Notes: generated by a model from the sequence alone, not told the origin. 64,000 nucleotides of DNA from Argentina anserina (GCF_933775445.1 NC_065872.1:12214001-12278000), one strand, 5' to 3'. Positions 10,743 through 21,624 are shown, counted from the first letter of the stretch. Numbers and translations are program-made.

Positions 10743-11167
10743 ATGGGTGATACTCAACAAGATGTCAAAAAAAGGGAACTTACGAGCAGTGGACTAAGGA
10801 AGAGAGCAATGCATTGTTAGAACTCATGGTTGATGGTGCCAATTGGGGATGTCGTGATAATAGTGGAATTTCTAGCTCAAGTGGAAACATCTCTCAAGGT
10901 GGCATTATAGAACAACTTAATAAATTCACGACCACTTTCGAAAGAGTTTACAGCCTTTTGGAGAAAAGAGAAAGTCTATTAGAGAAAAGAGAAATGGAGA
11001 GAGGATATACAACTTGGGATGCCATCATGGAGATTCCAAATTTGGATGAAGATACTTGTTTAATGGCGTTTGACTTGCTTAACACCAAAACAAAAAAGGA
11101 TGGCTTCTTGAAGATGACTCCTACACAGCGAGCAAACTGGATATTCCGCAAGATGCAAGAGCAATAG
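10743..11167 (+). pseudogene. Harbinger ORF1, Myb/SANT-like DNA-binding protein, internally deleted
   Basis: ATG at 10743 is followed by an A-run frameshift near 10770; the frame then reads YEQWTKEESNALLELMVDG, the start of the Myb/SANT-like domain found in plant PIF ORF1 proteins. The rest of that domain is missing: the sequence jumps to a linker and then to the C-terminal module (TTWDAIMEIPNLDE and MTPTQRANWIFRKMQEQ). In this family ORF1 partners the transposase, binds DNA and helps nuclear import. The frameshift and missing DNA-binding core make it non-functional. Confidence 0.75.
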
Positions 11168-11433
11168 TTCTTTGGAGTTATGATGAGTACCTTTGGTTAT
11201 ATTTGTTTGAATTTGTATGACTTTTTATAAGTCATGTCTTTGCTATGTTATGTTTGTTTTGAATTAGGTGATCTTTAAAATTATTATGACTACCTATGGT
11301 TTGAACTATTGTATGACTATTGAGATTGCATTTATGCTAATTCCTTCAATTTATGTTATGTTTCATTCTCATTATATTCATATTTTCTTCATAAAGAGTT
11401 TTGAAATGAATATGTATTTATATTTATAATATT

Positions 11434-12170
11434 AGCTTTTTGCCAGATTTTTTCAGTCCAGTTTAGAGGACTATATCTATTTCCTTAGAAGACCATGAAA
11501 TCTGAAATTTTGTGGGATTTTAGCTGTATGTGTATTATTTATTTATAAAAGGGTTTTGTATTTTGAGTCCTAAATCGTCCGGACTATTAATATGAATGAT
11601 AGAGGGTAAGAAATATCAGATTTCTGCCAGATTTTTCTGTCCACTTTAGAGGACTATATCTCTTTCCTTAGAAGACCATAAACTCTAAAATTTTGTGGGA
11701 TTGTAGCTGTATATGTCTTATTTATTTTTTAAATGGTTTTGTATTTTGAGTCCTAAATCGTCCGGACTATTAATATGAATGATAGAGGGTAAGAAATATC
11801 AGCTTTCTGCCATATTTTTCAGTCCACTTTAGAGGACTATATCTCTTTCTTTAGAAGACCATAAACTCTGAAATTTTGTGTGATTGTAGCTGTATGTGTC
11901 TATTATTTATTTGTAAAATGGGTTTGTATTTTGAGTCCTAAATCGTCCGGACTATTAATATAAATGATACCAGGTAAGAAATATCAGCTTTCTGCCAGAT
12001 TTTTCAGTCCACTTTAGAGGACTATATCTCTTTCCTTATAATACCATAAACTCTGAAATTTTGTGAGATTGTAGCTGTATTTGTATATTATTTACCTATA
12101 AAAGGGTTTTACATTTGGAATCCTAAATCGTTTAGAATATGAGTAGGAATTATGGCATAGAGGGTCCAAA
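11434..12170 (+). repeat. Four tandem copies of a ~184-bp unit between the Harbinger ORFs
   Basis: Units start at about 11434, 11618, 11800 and 11986 with AGCTTTCTGCCAGATTTTT-like sequence. Each contains TTTAGAGGACTATATCT and the palindrome-bearing TCGTCCGGACTA. Spacing is 182-186 bp. It has no coding frame. Confidence 0.9.
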
Positions 12171-12258
12171 ATATCATCTTTTTGTGATCTATTGTTATTG
12201 CAAGTTTTGCATTTTGTCTTTATTTATTTGTTTCTCAATGCAGGAATAAGGTTTAAGA

Positions 12259-13752
12259 ATGGATGATATATGGGAGGAAGAAATTGATGAGGAAGAAATG
12301 GATGAAGAAATGGAAGAGGAAATGGAAGAAGAGATATATGAAACAGTTAAGTACTTATTGACGGTAATTCAAGCAGTAATCATCTTGTTAAAAGAGAACA
12401 TGATTATGATTCATCAACGTATTGAACCATCTCTTAAACGAAAACCAGTTACTCAGACGGGATATTATTTTATACAAAATATGCTAAAGGGAGACCCACA
12501 AAGTTTTCGGGAGTTGCATAGAATGTATCCGGATGTGTTTCTAAATTTGTGTGACATCATTAGACAGAGTACTCTTTTGGAAGACACAAGGTATATCTAT
12601 GTTGAAGAAATGGTGGCTACATTCTTGATTATTGTAGGCCACAATGATCGTTATTGTAATGTTCGTCAAAGGTTTGGTCGCTCACACTTCACTACTAGTC
12701 AAAACTTCCATAGAACCTTGAAGGCTTTAAACACGATAGCACCACAGATGATGGTCAAGTCCGGAGGTGTGCCCTCTAAAATTAGGGAAAGTACAAGATT
12801 CTACCCTTATTTTAAGGTATGATTCTTTTTTAAAGTTAAGCATGAGTAAAACCTATTGATTTTTATAGATTTCCCCATATGACCTATACAAATTGTTTGA
12901 ATTTTATTATTTTAAGATTATATTGGTGCTATTGATGGAACTCATATTCCCGCCATGGTGAAGGGCCGAGAAGTAAGTAGCTATCGGAACCGTCATTGAA
13001 TTCAATCTCAAAACGTTTTGGCAGCATGCAACTTCGATTTGGAATTCATGTATGTGCTTAGTGGGTGGGAAGGTTCGGCACATGATTCAAAATTGCTAAA
13101 TGATGCAGTATCAAGAAGAAATGGACTTGAAGTCCCTCACGGTAATTATATATATATATATATCGACTTTTTAAAAAATATTTTCATTATGTCGTCATGC
13201 TAATAATAAATAATTATACTTTTAGGTAAATTTTTTCTTGTGGATTGTGGATTTGCTAATCGACACCAATTTTTGTCTCCATTACGTGGTGTACGATACC
13301 ATTTAAAAGATTTTGGTGGTCAAGGTCGTCACCCGAGAAATGCTAGTGAGTTATTTAATCTCCGCCATGCATCATTGAGGAATGTGATTGAAAGAATATT
13401 TGGTATCTTTAAATCGCGGTTTACAATTTTCAAAACCGCACCTCCATTCCAATTTGTGACACAAGCGGAGTTATTGTTAGCTTGTGCCAGACTACACAAC
13501 TTTCTTAGAAAAGAATGTCGCTCCGATGAGTTTCCAATTGAACAAGAAGATGATCAATCTTCACCATATCTTGACATGGAAGATAAAAATCTTGAATTGC
13601 TTTCTCAAAGCCAACGACAACAAAGAGCGGAAGCTAATGCTTGGAAAACTACTATTGCTGATGCTATGTGGGATGATAGGCCACGAAATGATGATGATGA
13701 AAATGAAGACGATCAAGACAATGAGAATAATGAGGAACACATGAAATGGTGA
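12259..13752 (+). pseudogene. PIF/Harbinger DDE transposase (HARBI1-like), with an in-frame stop
   Basis: Three exons are visible: 12259-12816, about 12914-13141 and 13226-13752, with GT-AG introns between them (the first acceptor looks damaged). The protein begins with an acidic tract, then a helix-rich region (TGYYFIQNMLKGDPQSFRE). The DDE triad is visible: Asp in GAIDGTH (12934-12936), Asp in FLVDCGF (13243-13245) and Glu in NVIERIFG (13390-13392). LFNLRHASLRNVIERIFGIF is a strong family signature. A TGA at 12997-12999 follows SSYRNRH and cuts the catalytic domain. The C-terminus is acidic. Transposase would cut and paste the element at TWA sites. Confidence 0.9.
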
Positions 13753-14112
13753 GAATCAAGAAGTTAATGATGATAATGAAATGGGCGAGTATGCTGCATT
13801 CTAATGAATTTCTTCAATTTCGTACTTTTAGTTAATCGGTTTAATGAATTCTTATATGGAGTTGGATAACTATATTGATTTTAAAAGTAGTTGCATATGA
13901 CTTTATATAAAGTATTTTGTTTTGACTCATAAATTTATTTTTTGTATATTGTTTGTGTTGATAGTGTTAATTTATTTATTTCTTGTTATTATAACAATCT
14001 ATAGACTTTACAAGTCCACAGAAATAAATATATTAGAATCTGCTTAACTCTATATATAATTAAAACATTTCATGGAATTAGCAAATTCCATGTATTATAA
14101 AAAATCAATCAG

Positions 14113-14144
14113 AATCTTTTAGAATCTGTATTGAATACACCCCC
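14113..14144 (-). repeat. Harbinger right terminal inverted repeat
   Basis: It ends TTGAATACACCCCC and is followed by the TTA duplication. Confidence 0.85.
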
Positions 14145-14147
14145 TTA

Positions 14148-14400
14148 GTTCTCGCTTCATCAAAGACAAGTTAATCTGGCACTATAATACTAACGGTCGA
14201 TGCTCCACTAAGTTGGCCTATCAGTTAGCTCGGCAACTCCTACACCAACAAGACTCAGTTTCTATCGATGGCGTCTCTTTTTTAAATGAGTTTGGTCTTC
14301 AGGTGCTCTAGGGAAGATCAAAGTACATACTCGCGAGTCCTGCTCCGAAATTCTACCTACAATTGCTTTGTTGAGGACTAAAAGACGAGACCATTGAGCA
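14148..14400 (+). pseudogene. LINE fragment, right half
   Basis: The frame from the left half continues here with the conserved DKLIWHYNTNGR and KLAYQLARQLL blocks (zf-RVT/RNase H region of plant LINEs), stops near 14310, and after a shift shows an EILPTIALLRTKRR block. LINE-like 3' sequence may go on to about 14700 with no further clear frame. Confidence 0.75.
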
Positions 14401-16668
14401 CATCAATCAGGTTTGTAGTTTCGTGCGTGACCTGGTTAAACTCTTCCCTGAACTGAGTCATACTTTTATAGTTTTATACTAAGGACTTGGTGTCCTCTAT
14501 CTGCCCTGTATCCTAGTCAGATATGGGGGGTCTGGCCCTTTTCCTATCGAGTGTAGTGAATTTTTAGCCCCGGTTTGTACTCTTTGATGCTATTTTATTT
14601 GTTTAGTAAAATGGTGGACGTGTGGGTTTACCACTTTGAGTCCGGAGAGTAGGTACTGTACATGTCCTCTCCATGATGTGTTTTTTACATGCGGATGATC
14701 GAACTAGTGACCTCATATTACCATGAGTATCACATCAGCATTCGCCCAACATGTAGATGCAGCATGCATTACCACCACACAAAACCCCTTGGGTATTTGA
14801 TAAAGCTTTACGCATCCTCTAAAAACTTAATCGTGTTACTTATCTTTTGTTAATCACTTTCAATCTCATTTCTTTGAAATTTATTTTTGGGTAGATTGAG
14901 GCAGGGCCGGTACTGAATTTTGAAGAGTTCAATGCGAGAAAGAGTCAGGGCCTTTTGTGTCATGTAAAAAGAATAAAAAATAAAACAAATGTGAAAATAC
15001 ATTCATTGTTTAAGCATCTAAACAAAAATTTATTCTGATAAAAACATTATATTCCGAGTCTCTAATCCCATAAAAATACAAGCAACAATTTGTTAAAAGT
15101 ACATCAATATATAAGTCACGTATAACATTATATTGAGAACATGATTCTAAAATTGAAGCCAATAATTTTCATGTAGAAGTAGAAATCCGATACAAAAAAA
15201 GTAGGAGTAGAAATTAAAGAATATAAGTTACCCGAAATTGGGGAAGAAGACAAATCTAAAAGGGGAAGAGGAATGACTAAAGTAAAAGAAGAAACAAAAC
15301 GAAAAAGAAAAAAGGGAAAAAAGGAAGTGTACGTAGGAGAAGAGACTCAACTCACATCCTTGAGTTTCGCACTTAGCACCTCAACATTTAACAATCTCAT
15401 TGCATTTAACATAGACAACAAAAGAATTATAAGTTTGGTTCTTCATTGAACCAAATAAAAATGGCCCTTGCCGGCCGGAGGACCTTATGTGGCTGCACCG
15501 CTTTGACCGCCTCGACTGGCTCTGGATTGAAGATTTTTTTTTTGTCATTGTGTGATGCAAATTATTGCCTTCATTTGTTAAACATGAACTAAGACGATGC
15601 TTGCAAGCTGTTAGTATTACAAACTTAGAAATCATTCACACACGTGGGAGGGAGAGGAGGTAAATGACAATATCTCTTATATGTGACTACATAAAAGTTG
15701 TTCGTATGCTTCCTTGGTGGTAGATACCAACTTCTTGCCATCATACTCCTTCAACTTATTCAGGACATTGAATGTTGTTGAGGCACTTCACGAGCGATAT
15801 TAAGCCTTAAATGGTCAGAACCCACAATACCCTGTACAAATTCAAGGTATTGTGAGACTAATCTTCTCCAATTGTCCATCATTAAAACTCGACATAAAAT
15901 TGGATGTTGGGAATATTCTTCGAAGGGAGATCGCTCGATCCGCTCTTAGGGACAAAAAGACTTCCTTTCAGATCAATGCATTCTTCGATAGAGATTTGGG
16001 TTTTGTTATTTCTCTTTGGGAAATGTCATGTGTGTATTTTCTGTTTTCCTTAGCTCTCAAAATTGAACTAGATAAAGATGTATCTTTGTGGAAATTGTTA
16101 CTGTTTCTGTAAAGGTCTCATCTTGTCTTATGAACCAAACGAAAAAGGTTCAATCTTGTTAATTTGTGACATGAAAAACCAAAATCTCTTTGTTGGCTAT
16201 ATGATTTTATCCTCTGCTGAATATGATTAAAGTTTCAATCTTTTTAACTTTGGTTCTGCACGTCTTAATTTGACCCTCTTAGCATATCTCGTTGATTCAT
16301 GTCATGGTTTTCTAGATTTAACAGCAAACAGTGAAAGAAGAAAGTCAAACTATCATGCTGGGATTTACATAATCAAGCATAAAATCACCTCTTGGTTGTT
16401 ACGTATCACACTTCAGAACAAAACAGTTGGTTTTTGTTTTATATATATAGGACGCTTTAAGGAGGTCTACAACCTTAGGGTGCACAATTGGATCAACCAT
16501 CAGATCTCTTGGTAATTTGATGAAGTCCTGTAGATTTTTTGCCTATATTTTCAACGAATTGAATACCCATAGACAATTCGGTCCACAAACGGGATGAGGA
16601 CATTTCCTCAATGGCAAATTAACATATTGCATTAATCGATCCACTCTCTTAGAAGAGCTTAGGAATAA
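14401..16668. other. Non-coding gap with LINE tail and unresolved repeats
   Basis: Up to about 14700 it is probably LINE 3' sequence. A GC-rich block at 14895-14955 (CAGGGCCGGTACTG) and another at 15460-15530 look like decayed transposon ends, but I could not pair them. ORFs at 15381-15635, 15852-16112 and 16270-16515 have no recognised domain. Confidence 0.4.
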
Positions 16669-16678
16669 TAAGAAAAAG

Positions 16679-17762
16679 GGCAAAAATGGTGATTTGTACC
16701 CCAAATTTGGTTGAAATTGTCAATTTGCACTATGAACTTGTATTTGAGTCAATTTACATCCTAAATTTGGTAAAAATTGCCGATTTACACCCCGAACTTG
16801 CATTTGAGTCAATTTACCACCTAAACTTGGTAAAAATTGCTGATTTTCACCATATCCGTTAAATTTAATGTTTTCAATCCAATTTTAAGTCGCATGTCAT
16901 GCATTTAAGGGGCAGTATTGTCATTATATATTTATTCATATTTAATAATGAAATAAATTAATAAAATTACTTAAGCGGAACACTTAATACAATGTTTGTT
17001 TTTTCGAAACATGTTATTGATTTATATATTTATTATTTTATGTGATATGGTATGTTAAAAGATATTAAAAAAATATAAATAAATAAATACATTGAAAATT
17101 AAAAATAAATGTGTGTTCCGAGAGAATTACTATTCTATCATTGTGTTTGTCTAAGTCTTATTAGGTTTCCTGTTAGAGATAGATTCGCATCTCTGTAATA
17201 GATTAAGACTCCGAATCCTACGGGATTGTGGTTATGTAATGCCTATATATTGGCATCATTATCAATCAATAAACGGTTACGTTCTGTTCTATTACGTTGT
17301 TATTATTCTCGTTTTGTTCCTCCTACAACAATGTGTACATATAAATATATATTTATACCCAACACACTATATTTGAATGGGTGGATATGTTGAATATATA
17401 ATTCAAAGTAGGGTTAAGTATGTAGAAAAAATATGTAAATAAATAATTTGATTAACAAAATAATCCTCATTTTAAAGAATATTTTTATTTGTGTTTAAGA
17501 AAAATATATATAGAAAATGACAACATTACCCCTCATGTGCATGACATGTGACGCAAAATTAGATAGAAACAGTTAAATTTAACGGATGGGGTGCAAATCG
17601 GCAATTTTTACCAAGTTTATGAAATAAATTGACTCAAATACAAGTTCAGGGTGTAAATCGGCAATTTTTACCAAGTTTAAGAGGTAAATTGACTCAAATA
17701 CAAGTTCGGGGTGCAAATTGACAATTACAGCCAAATTTAGGGTGCAAATCGACATTTTTGCC
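16679..17762. mobile_element. Mutator-like long-TIR element, 1084 bp, 10-bp target duplication
   Basis: Arms at 16679-16938 and about 17513-17762 are inverted copies. Both outer ends read GGCAAAAATG inward. TAAGAAAAAG flanks both sides exactly (16669-16678 and 17763-17772). Each arm is built of two to three sub-repeats of about 60 bp (TTGAGTCAATTTAC with GGTAAAAATTG). It has no coding capacity. The 9-11-bp duplication and long arms point to a non-autonomous Mutator-like element. A 217-bp solo LTR is nested in its centre. Confidence 0.85.
17114..17330 (+). repeat. Solo Copia LTR nested in the long-TIR element
   Basis: It starts TGTTCCGAGAG, ends CCTACAACA, and is flanked by ATGTG on both sides (17109-17113 and 17331-17335). 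It is 217 bp and of the same family as the LTR at 2079-2266. It is the product of LTR-LTR recombination of a once-complete element. Confidence 0.85.
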
Positions 17763-17772
17763 TAAGAAAAAG

Positions 17773-18205
17773 TATTAGAACCTAGCTGACCACATAAGTT
17801 CTTCAAATAAGTACGGTTGGATGTTTGTTCTTCAAGTACGGTTGGATGCGATGCATGGATTAATATATTTTTCATGATCTTATCTGTAATCAGCAACAAG
17901 ATCTTGAATAAGAACCGTAATTGGCTTTCACGATATGAAATGTTTTATGTTGATGTAAGAATTGATTAATCAATATTATGAAATGCAGTAAACCAACTAC
18001 CTAACTAGCTATAAATAATGAATCTCCTTATCAGTTGAGATAATTCTGTTACCAACTAATTTCCTAAATCCTAACTTCAAAATGGAACTTGCTCCATTCA
18101 AAAATACACACGAAAATTTCAATTTCAAATTTACCGAATACAATAACAGTTTCCTTAATTAGTATTGTACGTGCTACATATTACATTTACTATTCTATTA
18201 TCATC
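17773..18205 (+). promoter_or_regulatory. Upstream region of the germin-like gene
   Basis: This 430-bp stretch between the long-TIR element and the start codon holds the core promoter. TATAAATA lies at 18010-18017, about 190 bp upstream of the ATG, which would give a 5' leader of roughly 150-160 bases. No other element is supported. Confidence 0.5.
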
Positions 18206-18841
18206 ATGATTTCCCCTATCTTCTTCGTTGTTTCTTTAATTGTTTCATGTTTCTATGCTTCAAACGTCCAAGACTTCTGTGTTGCAGACTACACTGCCCC
18301 CCAAGGCCCTGCAGGCTACCCATGCAAAGACCCTGCAAGGGCCACCGTAGATGACTTCGTCCGCTCGGGTTTTGGGGTGCCGTCTAACACTTCAAACGTG
18401 TACAAGTTTGGATTCACACCTGCATTTGCATTTAACCTCCCTGGTCTCAATGGCCTCGGCGTTTCCTTGGGCCGCGCAGACGTGGAAGTTGGTGGCGTTG
18501 TCTCCATCCACTCTCACCCCGGAGCTACCGAACTGGTGGTTGTTGCAGAAGGAAGTTCGATAATCGGCGGGTTTATTGCCTCGAACAACAAGGTCTATCA
18601 AAAGATCCTCAACAAGGGTGACACTATGGTTCTTCCTCAAGGCTTGTATCACTTCTTTGTCAATCAGGGTACGACTCCGGGCATCATATATGCTGCTTTC
18701 AGTACTGAAGGCCCAACCGTGCAGCTAATGGACCCATCACTTTTCAAAAATGATTTGGCTTCTGATATCATGGAAAAGACTACTTTGCTTGATGCTCCTC
18801 AGATCCAGAAACTCAAAAAACTCTTTGGTGGCACTAATTGA
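18206..18841 (+). CDS. Germin-like protein (cupin), ABP19/ABP20-like
   Basis: The first in-frame ATG (18206) gives 211 aa, the normal germin-like length; the frame is open further upstream but only with a non-ATG codon. A signal peptide (MISPIFFVVSLIVSCFYAS) is followed by QDFCVADYTAPQGPAGYPC, with the two conserved N-terminal cysteines. Germin box 1 is SIHSHPGATELVVVAEG (two His and Glu ligands) and box 2 is MVLPQGLYHFFVNQG (His ligand), so all four metal ligands are present. Germin-like proteins are secreted cell-wall cupins, some with superoxide dismutase activity; the ABP19/20 group was named for auxin binding in peach. Single exon. Transposons lie 443 bp upstream and 42 bp downstream. 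Confidence 0.94.
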   Translation: MISPIFFVVSLIVSCFYASNVQDFCVADYTAPQGPAGYPCKDPARATVDDFVRSGFGVPSNTSNVYKFGFTPAFAFNLPGLNGLGVSLGRADVEVGGVVSIHSHPGATELVVVAEGSSIIGGFIASNNKVYQKILNKGDTMVLPQGLYHFFVNQGTTPGIIYAAFSTEGPTVQLMDPSLFKNDLASDIMEKTTLLDAPQIQKLKKLFGGTN

Positions 18842-19765
18842 ATTTTTTTTTTATGTAGCAAGAAGCTATTACAATGATTTTAAGGGCAAATTATAAAAAG
18901 GTACCGTCTCCTAATTTATATTAGAAAAAGTCATTACTTATAAATTAATTATAAAAAAATCATCACATTTAAGTGAAAATTATAAAAAGGTCAACAAAAT
19001 TATAAAAAAATCACTTTAAAAATATTTTAGACTAATTTGCCTTTTTTTTCTTCTATTTTTCTTCTTTTTTCATTCTTTTTCTAATTTCGGCCATAACATT
19101 CTCGTCCGGCGATAGATTTTAACGAAATTGGTACCGTTAGAAAGATCTCGCTCTCCTCTTTCATTTGATATACTACCCACTCCGAATCGACCAACCGTAC
19201 AAGGTGCAATAATCATCGCAAAGGATTGCCGCCATCAATGACGATGCTTCAAGCAATTCCGGCGAAACCGAAGCTCAAAGTTCCCTAATTCCTGCTATTT
19301 TATTCATTCTGAGTATACTTATACCAATCTCATTTGAATTTTAACAAAATTTCATATATTTCCACATTTCCTCTCGGCATGTCACACCTCCTGTCACAGA
19401 CACTGTCACAGACGCTGTTACACCTACTGAGTGACTAAATTCTAATTTTGAAATCTTACTTGATTGTTTTCTAATTTCATGTGTCAAAAGTGATTTTTTT
19501 TATTTGACGAGATTGGTACCGTTAGAAAGATCTCGCTCCCCTCTTTCATTTGATATACTACCCACTCCGAATCAACCAACCGTACAAGGTGCAACAACCA
19601 TCGCAAAAGGGTTGCCGCCATCGATGGAGGTGCTCCAAGCAATTCAGGCGAAACCGAAGCTCAAGGTTCCCTAATTCTAGCTATTCTCTTCATTCTGAGC
19701 ATACTTATATCAATTTCATTTGAATTTTAACAAAATTTCGCATATTTCCACATTTCTTCTAGGCA

Positions 19766-20106
19766 TGTCATACCTCCTGTCACAACCACTGTCACACTAT
19801 CTCTTAACTGTCACACCTCCTGTCACAACCATTATCACACATACTGTCACAGAAGCTATGACACTATTTATTTACATATATACTGTCACATATCCTGTCA
19901 CAGATGCTGTCACACTCGCTGTCACACTACCTATCACAGATGCTGTCACAGATTTTGTCACACCCGCTGTCCCATTACCTATCACAAATGTTGTCACAGA
20001 TGTTGTCACAGATCCTGTCACAGCTGCTGTCACACCTACTGTCACACTACCTGTCACACCCGCATACTGTTGTCACACCCGCTGTCACACTACTTGTCAC
20101 ACCCAC
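19766..20106 (+). repeat. 12-bp minisatellite (CTGTCACAxxxx)
   Basis: About 25 units of CTGTCACA plus four variable bases. A short patch of the same unit lies at about 19378-19430. The 12-bp period keeps frame, producing an artificial xxVT peptide repeat. Confidence 0.9.
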
Positions 20107-20140
20107 CCATTGTAACATTGTTTTATATAACTGTTGTGAT

Positions 20141-20190
20141 GAGGAGGAGGAGGAGGAGGAGGAGAAGAAGAAGAAGAATAATAATAATAA
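20141..20190 (+). repeat. Compound trinucleotide microsatellite
   Basis: A GAG run passes into a GAA run and then an AAT run without interruption, right after the minisatellite. Confidence 0.95.
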
Positions 20191-20671
20191 ACTGATGTGG
20201 GCACCCATGAACTGCTATGGGCACCCCTTAATCATCTTCTCCCTTAAACCCATATTTGGATTTCTTTTTCCGGCTAACTGCATCTGCAGCAACACCAACC
20301 TTTTCAGCGTCCTGGCCTCAAAGAAAACCTAGGACCAAGTCTGCAACTTCAAGATCTCTCTCTCTATCCTCGACGAGCACCCTAGAATCGACCTTGCCAT
20401 CAATGATGCCGATGAGGTCAACCCCAATCTTGATTTAGTCAAACGCTGCAGGTCGGAGACGAAGGTGGTGTTACGACTTCTGTGAAAAAAAAAAATTGCA
20501 GCGGCATTCTTTGTAATTTTGGCAAAAAATAGGGGCAACGCTATAAGTAATTTAAGAAACTGATTTTTTTTCTAATTTTTAAATCTTACTTGACTTTTTT
20601 CTAATTTCAAATGTCAAAAGTGATTTTTTTATAAGAAGCCCTGATTTTAATAGTCTTTGATATTTTTTTAA

Positions 20672-21616
20672 GGATTAAATATTTGTGACACCTTATACTT
20701 TAGGTGTAAAAACAGTTTTGTCCTTATACTTTCAAATTTAATCTGTATATCCTTTAACTCTTATTTTTAACAGTTTTGTCATTCTACTTTCAAATTTAAT
20801 ATGTATATCCTTTAACTCTTATTTTTTAACAGTTTTGTCCTTCTTTTTTTAATAGTTTAGTCAATTCTGTTAGTTGACCGTCAAAAAAATTCTGTTAAGC
20901 CGTTAAAATGTCTAGAATACCCCCAATTCAAATCAGATTTTTTTCTTTCTTTTCTTATGCCTTTTTTATTTTCTCTTTTGGTTCTTATTTTTAAATTTAA
21001 TTCATCATATGTGCTATCAAATATATATAATTATAATCAACACAAATTATCAAATTAATTGTAAACAAGAGGAAAATTAATGACAATTGCTTAACATCAA
21101 GTTGGAAATAAATAATTTGAAACTATTTTTGCATCAAAGTATGGATATGATAGTTTAGAAGTCTTTTTTGTCTTAGCATTGTAGAAAATAATCAAATATG
21201 TTTGTAGAGCATCATAATATAAAGGAAGTTTCTAACTGAATTTGAGTACTGGCACTCACACGTCATTTTTGGCATTATCCAATTGATTATAAGATGTTTA
21301 CAATTAATTTGATAATTTGTGTTGATTAAAATTATATATATTTGATAGCACATATGATGAATGAAATTTAAAAACAAGAAAAATAAAAAGAAATACCAAA
21401 AGAGAAAATAAAAAAGGCATAAGAAAAAAAGAAAAAAAATTGAATTGGGGGTATTCTAGACATTTAACGACTTAATGGAATTTGTTAACGGTCAATTAAC
21501 GGAATGGAGAAAACTGTTAAAAAATAAGAGTTAAAGGATATACAGATTAAATTTGAAAGTAGAAAGACAAAACTGTTTTTACACCTAAAATATAGGGTGT
21601 CACAAGTATTTAATCC
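20672..21616. mobile_element. Long-TIR foldback-like element, 945 bp
   Basis: Arms of about 330-400 bp (20672 to about 21070 and about 21285-21616) are inverted copies; both ends read GGATTAAATA. TTTTTTAA flanks both sides (20664-20671 and 21617-21624), 8 bp. It has no coding sequence. The single-stranded form would fold into a long hairpin with a ~200-bp loop. The superfamily is uncertain (hAT-size or Mutator-size duplication). Confidence 0.8.
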
Positions 21617-21624
21617 TTTTTTAA

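Larger units (their letters stand above)
9194..14144 (+). mobile_element. PIF/Harbinger DNA transposon, 4951 bp, inserted in a LINE
   Basis: The terminal inverted repeats begin GGGGGTGTATTCAAT at both ends; the first 15 bases are identical and similarity continues to about 32 bp. The target-site duplication is TTA (9191-9193 and 14145-14147), as expected for PIF/Harbinger. Further GGTATTCAATT copies lie just inside the left end. The element carries the two canonical genes: a Myb/SANT-like ORF1 (10743-11167) and a DDE transposase (12259-13752). Both are damaged, so it is probably non-autonomous now, though the ends look competent for cross-mobilisation. Confidence 0.93.
18884..20641. mobile_element. 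Mutator-like non-autonomous element, 1758 bp, 9-bp target duplication
   Basis: It begins GGGCAAATTATAAAAA and its right end, complemented, begins GGGCTTCTTATAAAAA. TGATTTTAA flanks both sides exactly (18875-18883 and 20642-20650), the size typical of Mutator. Inside, a ~270-bp block occurs twice (about 19124-19395 and 19509-19783), each time followed by TGTCACA-rich repeats. A diverged relative lies at about 31290-32110. There is no real coding sequence; the Thr-Val repeat ORF is a by-product of the minisatellite. Confidence 0.8.

Noticed and set aside
14895..15530. hAT-like element suggested by CAGGGCCGG and a GC-rich block to its right
   Set aside because: No matching inverted end or 8-bp duplication could be found.
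18089..18205. Longer N-terminus for the germin-like protein
   Set aside because: The extension has no ATG (it begins at TTG). The ATG at 18206 directly precedes a signal peptide and gives the normal length.
19766..20106. Possible CRISPR-like array
   Set aside because: Units are 12 bp with no spacers of constant length, and the DNA is from a plant nucleus.
19720..20115. 131-aa Thr/Val repeat protein
   Set aside because: Its frame is created by the 12-bp minisatellite; it has no start context and sits in a non-autonomous element.
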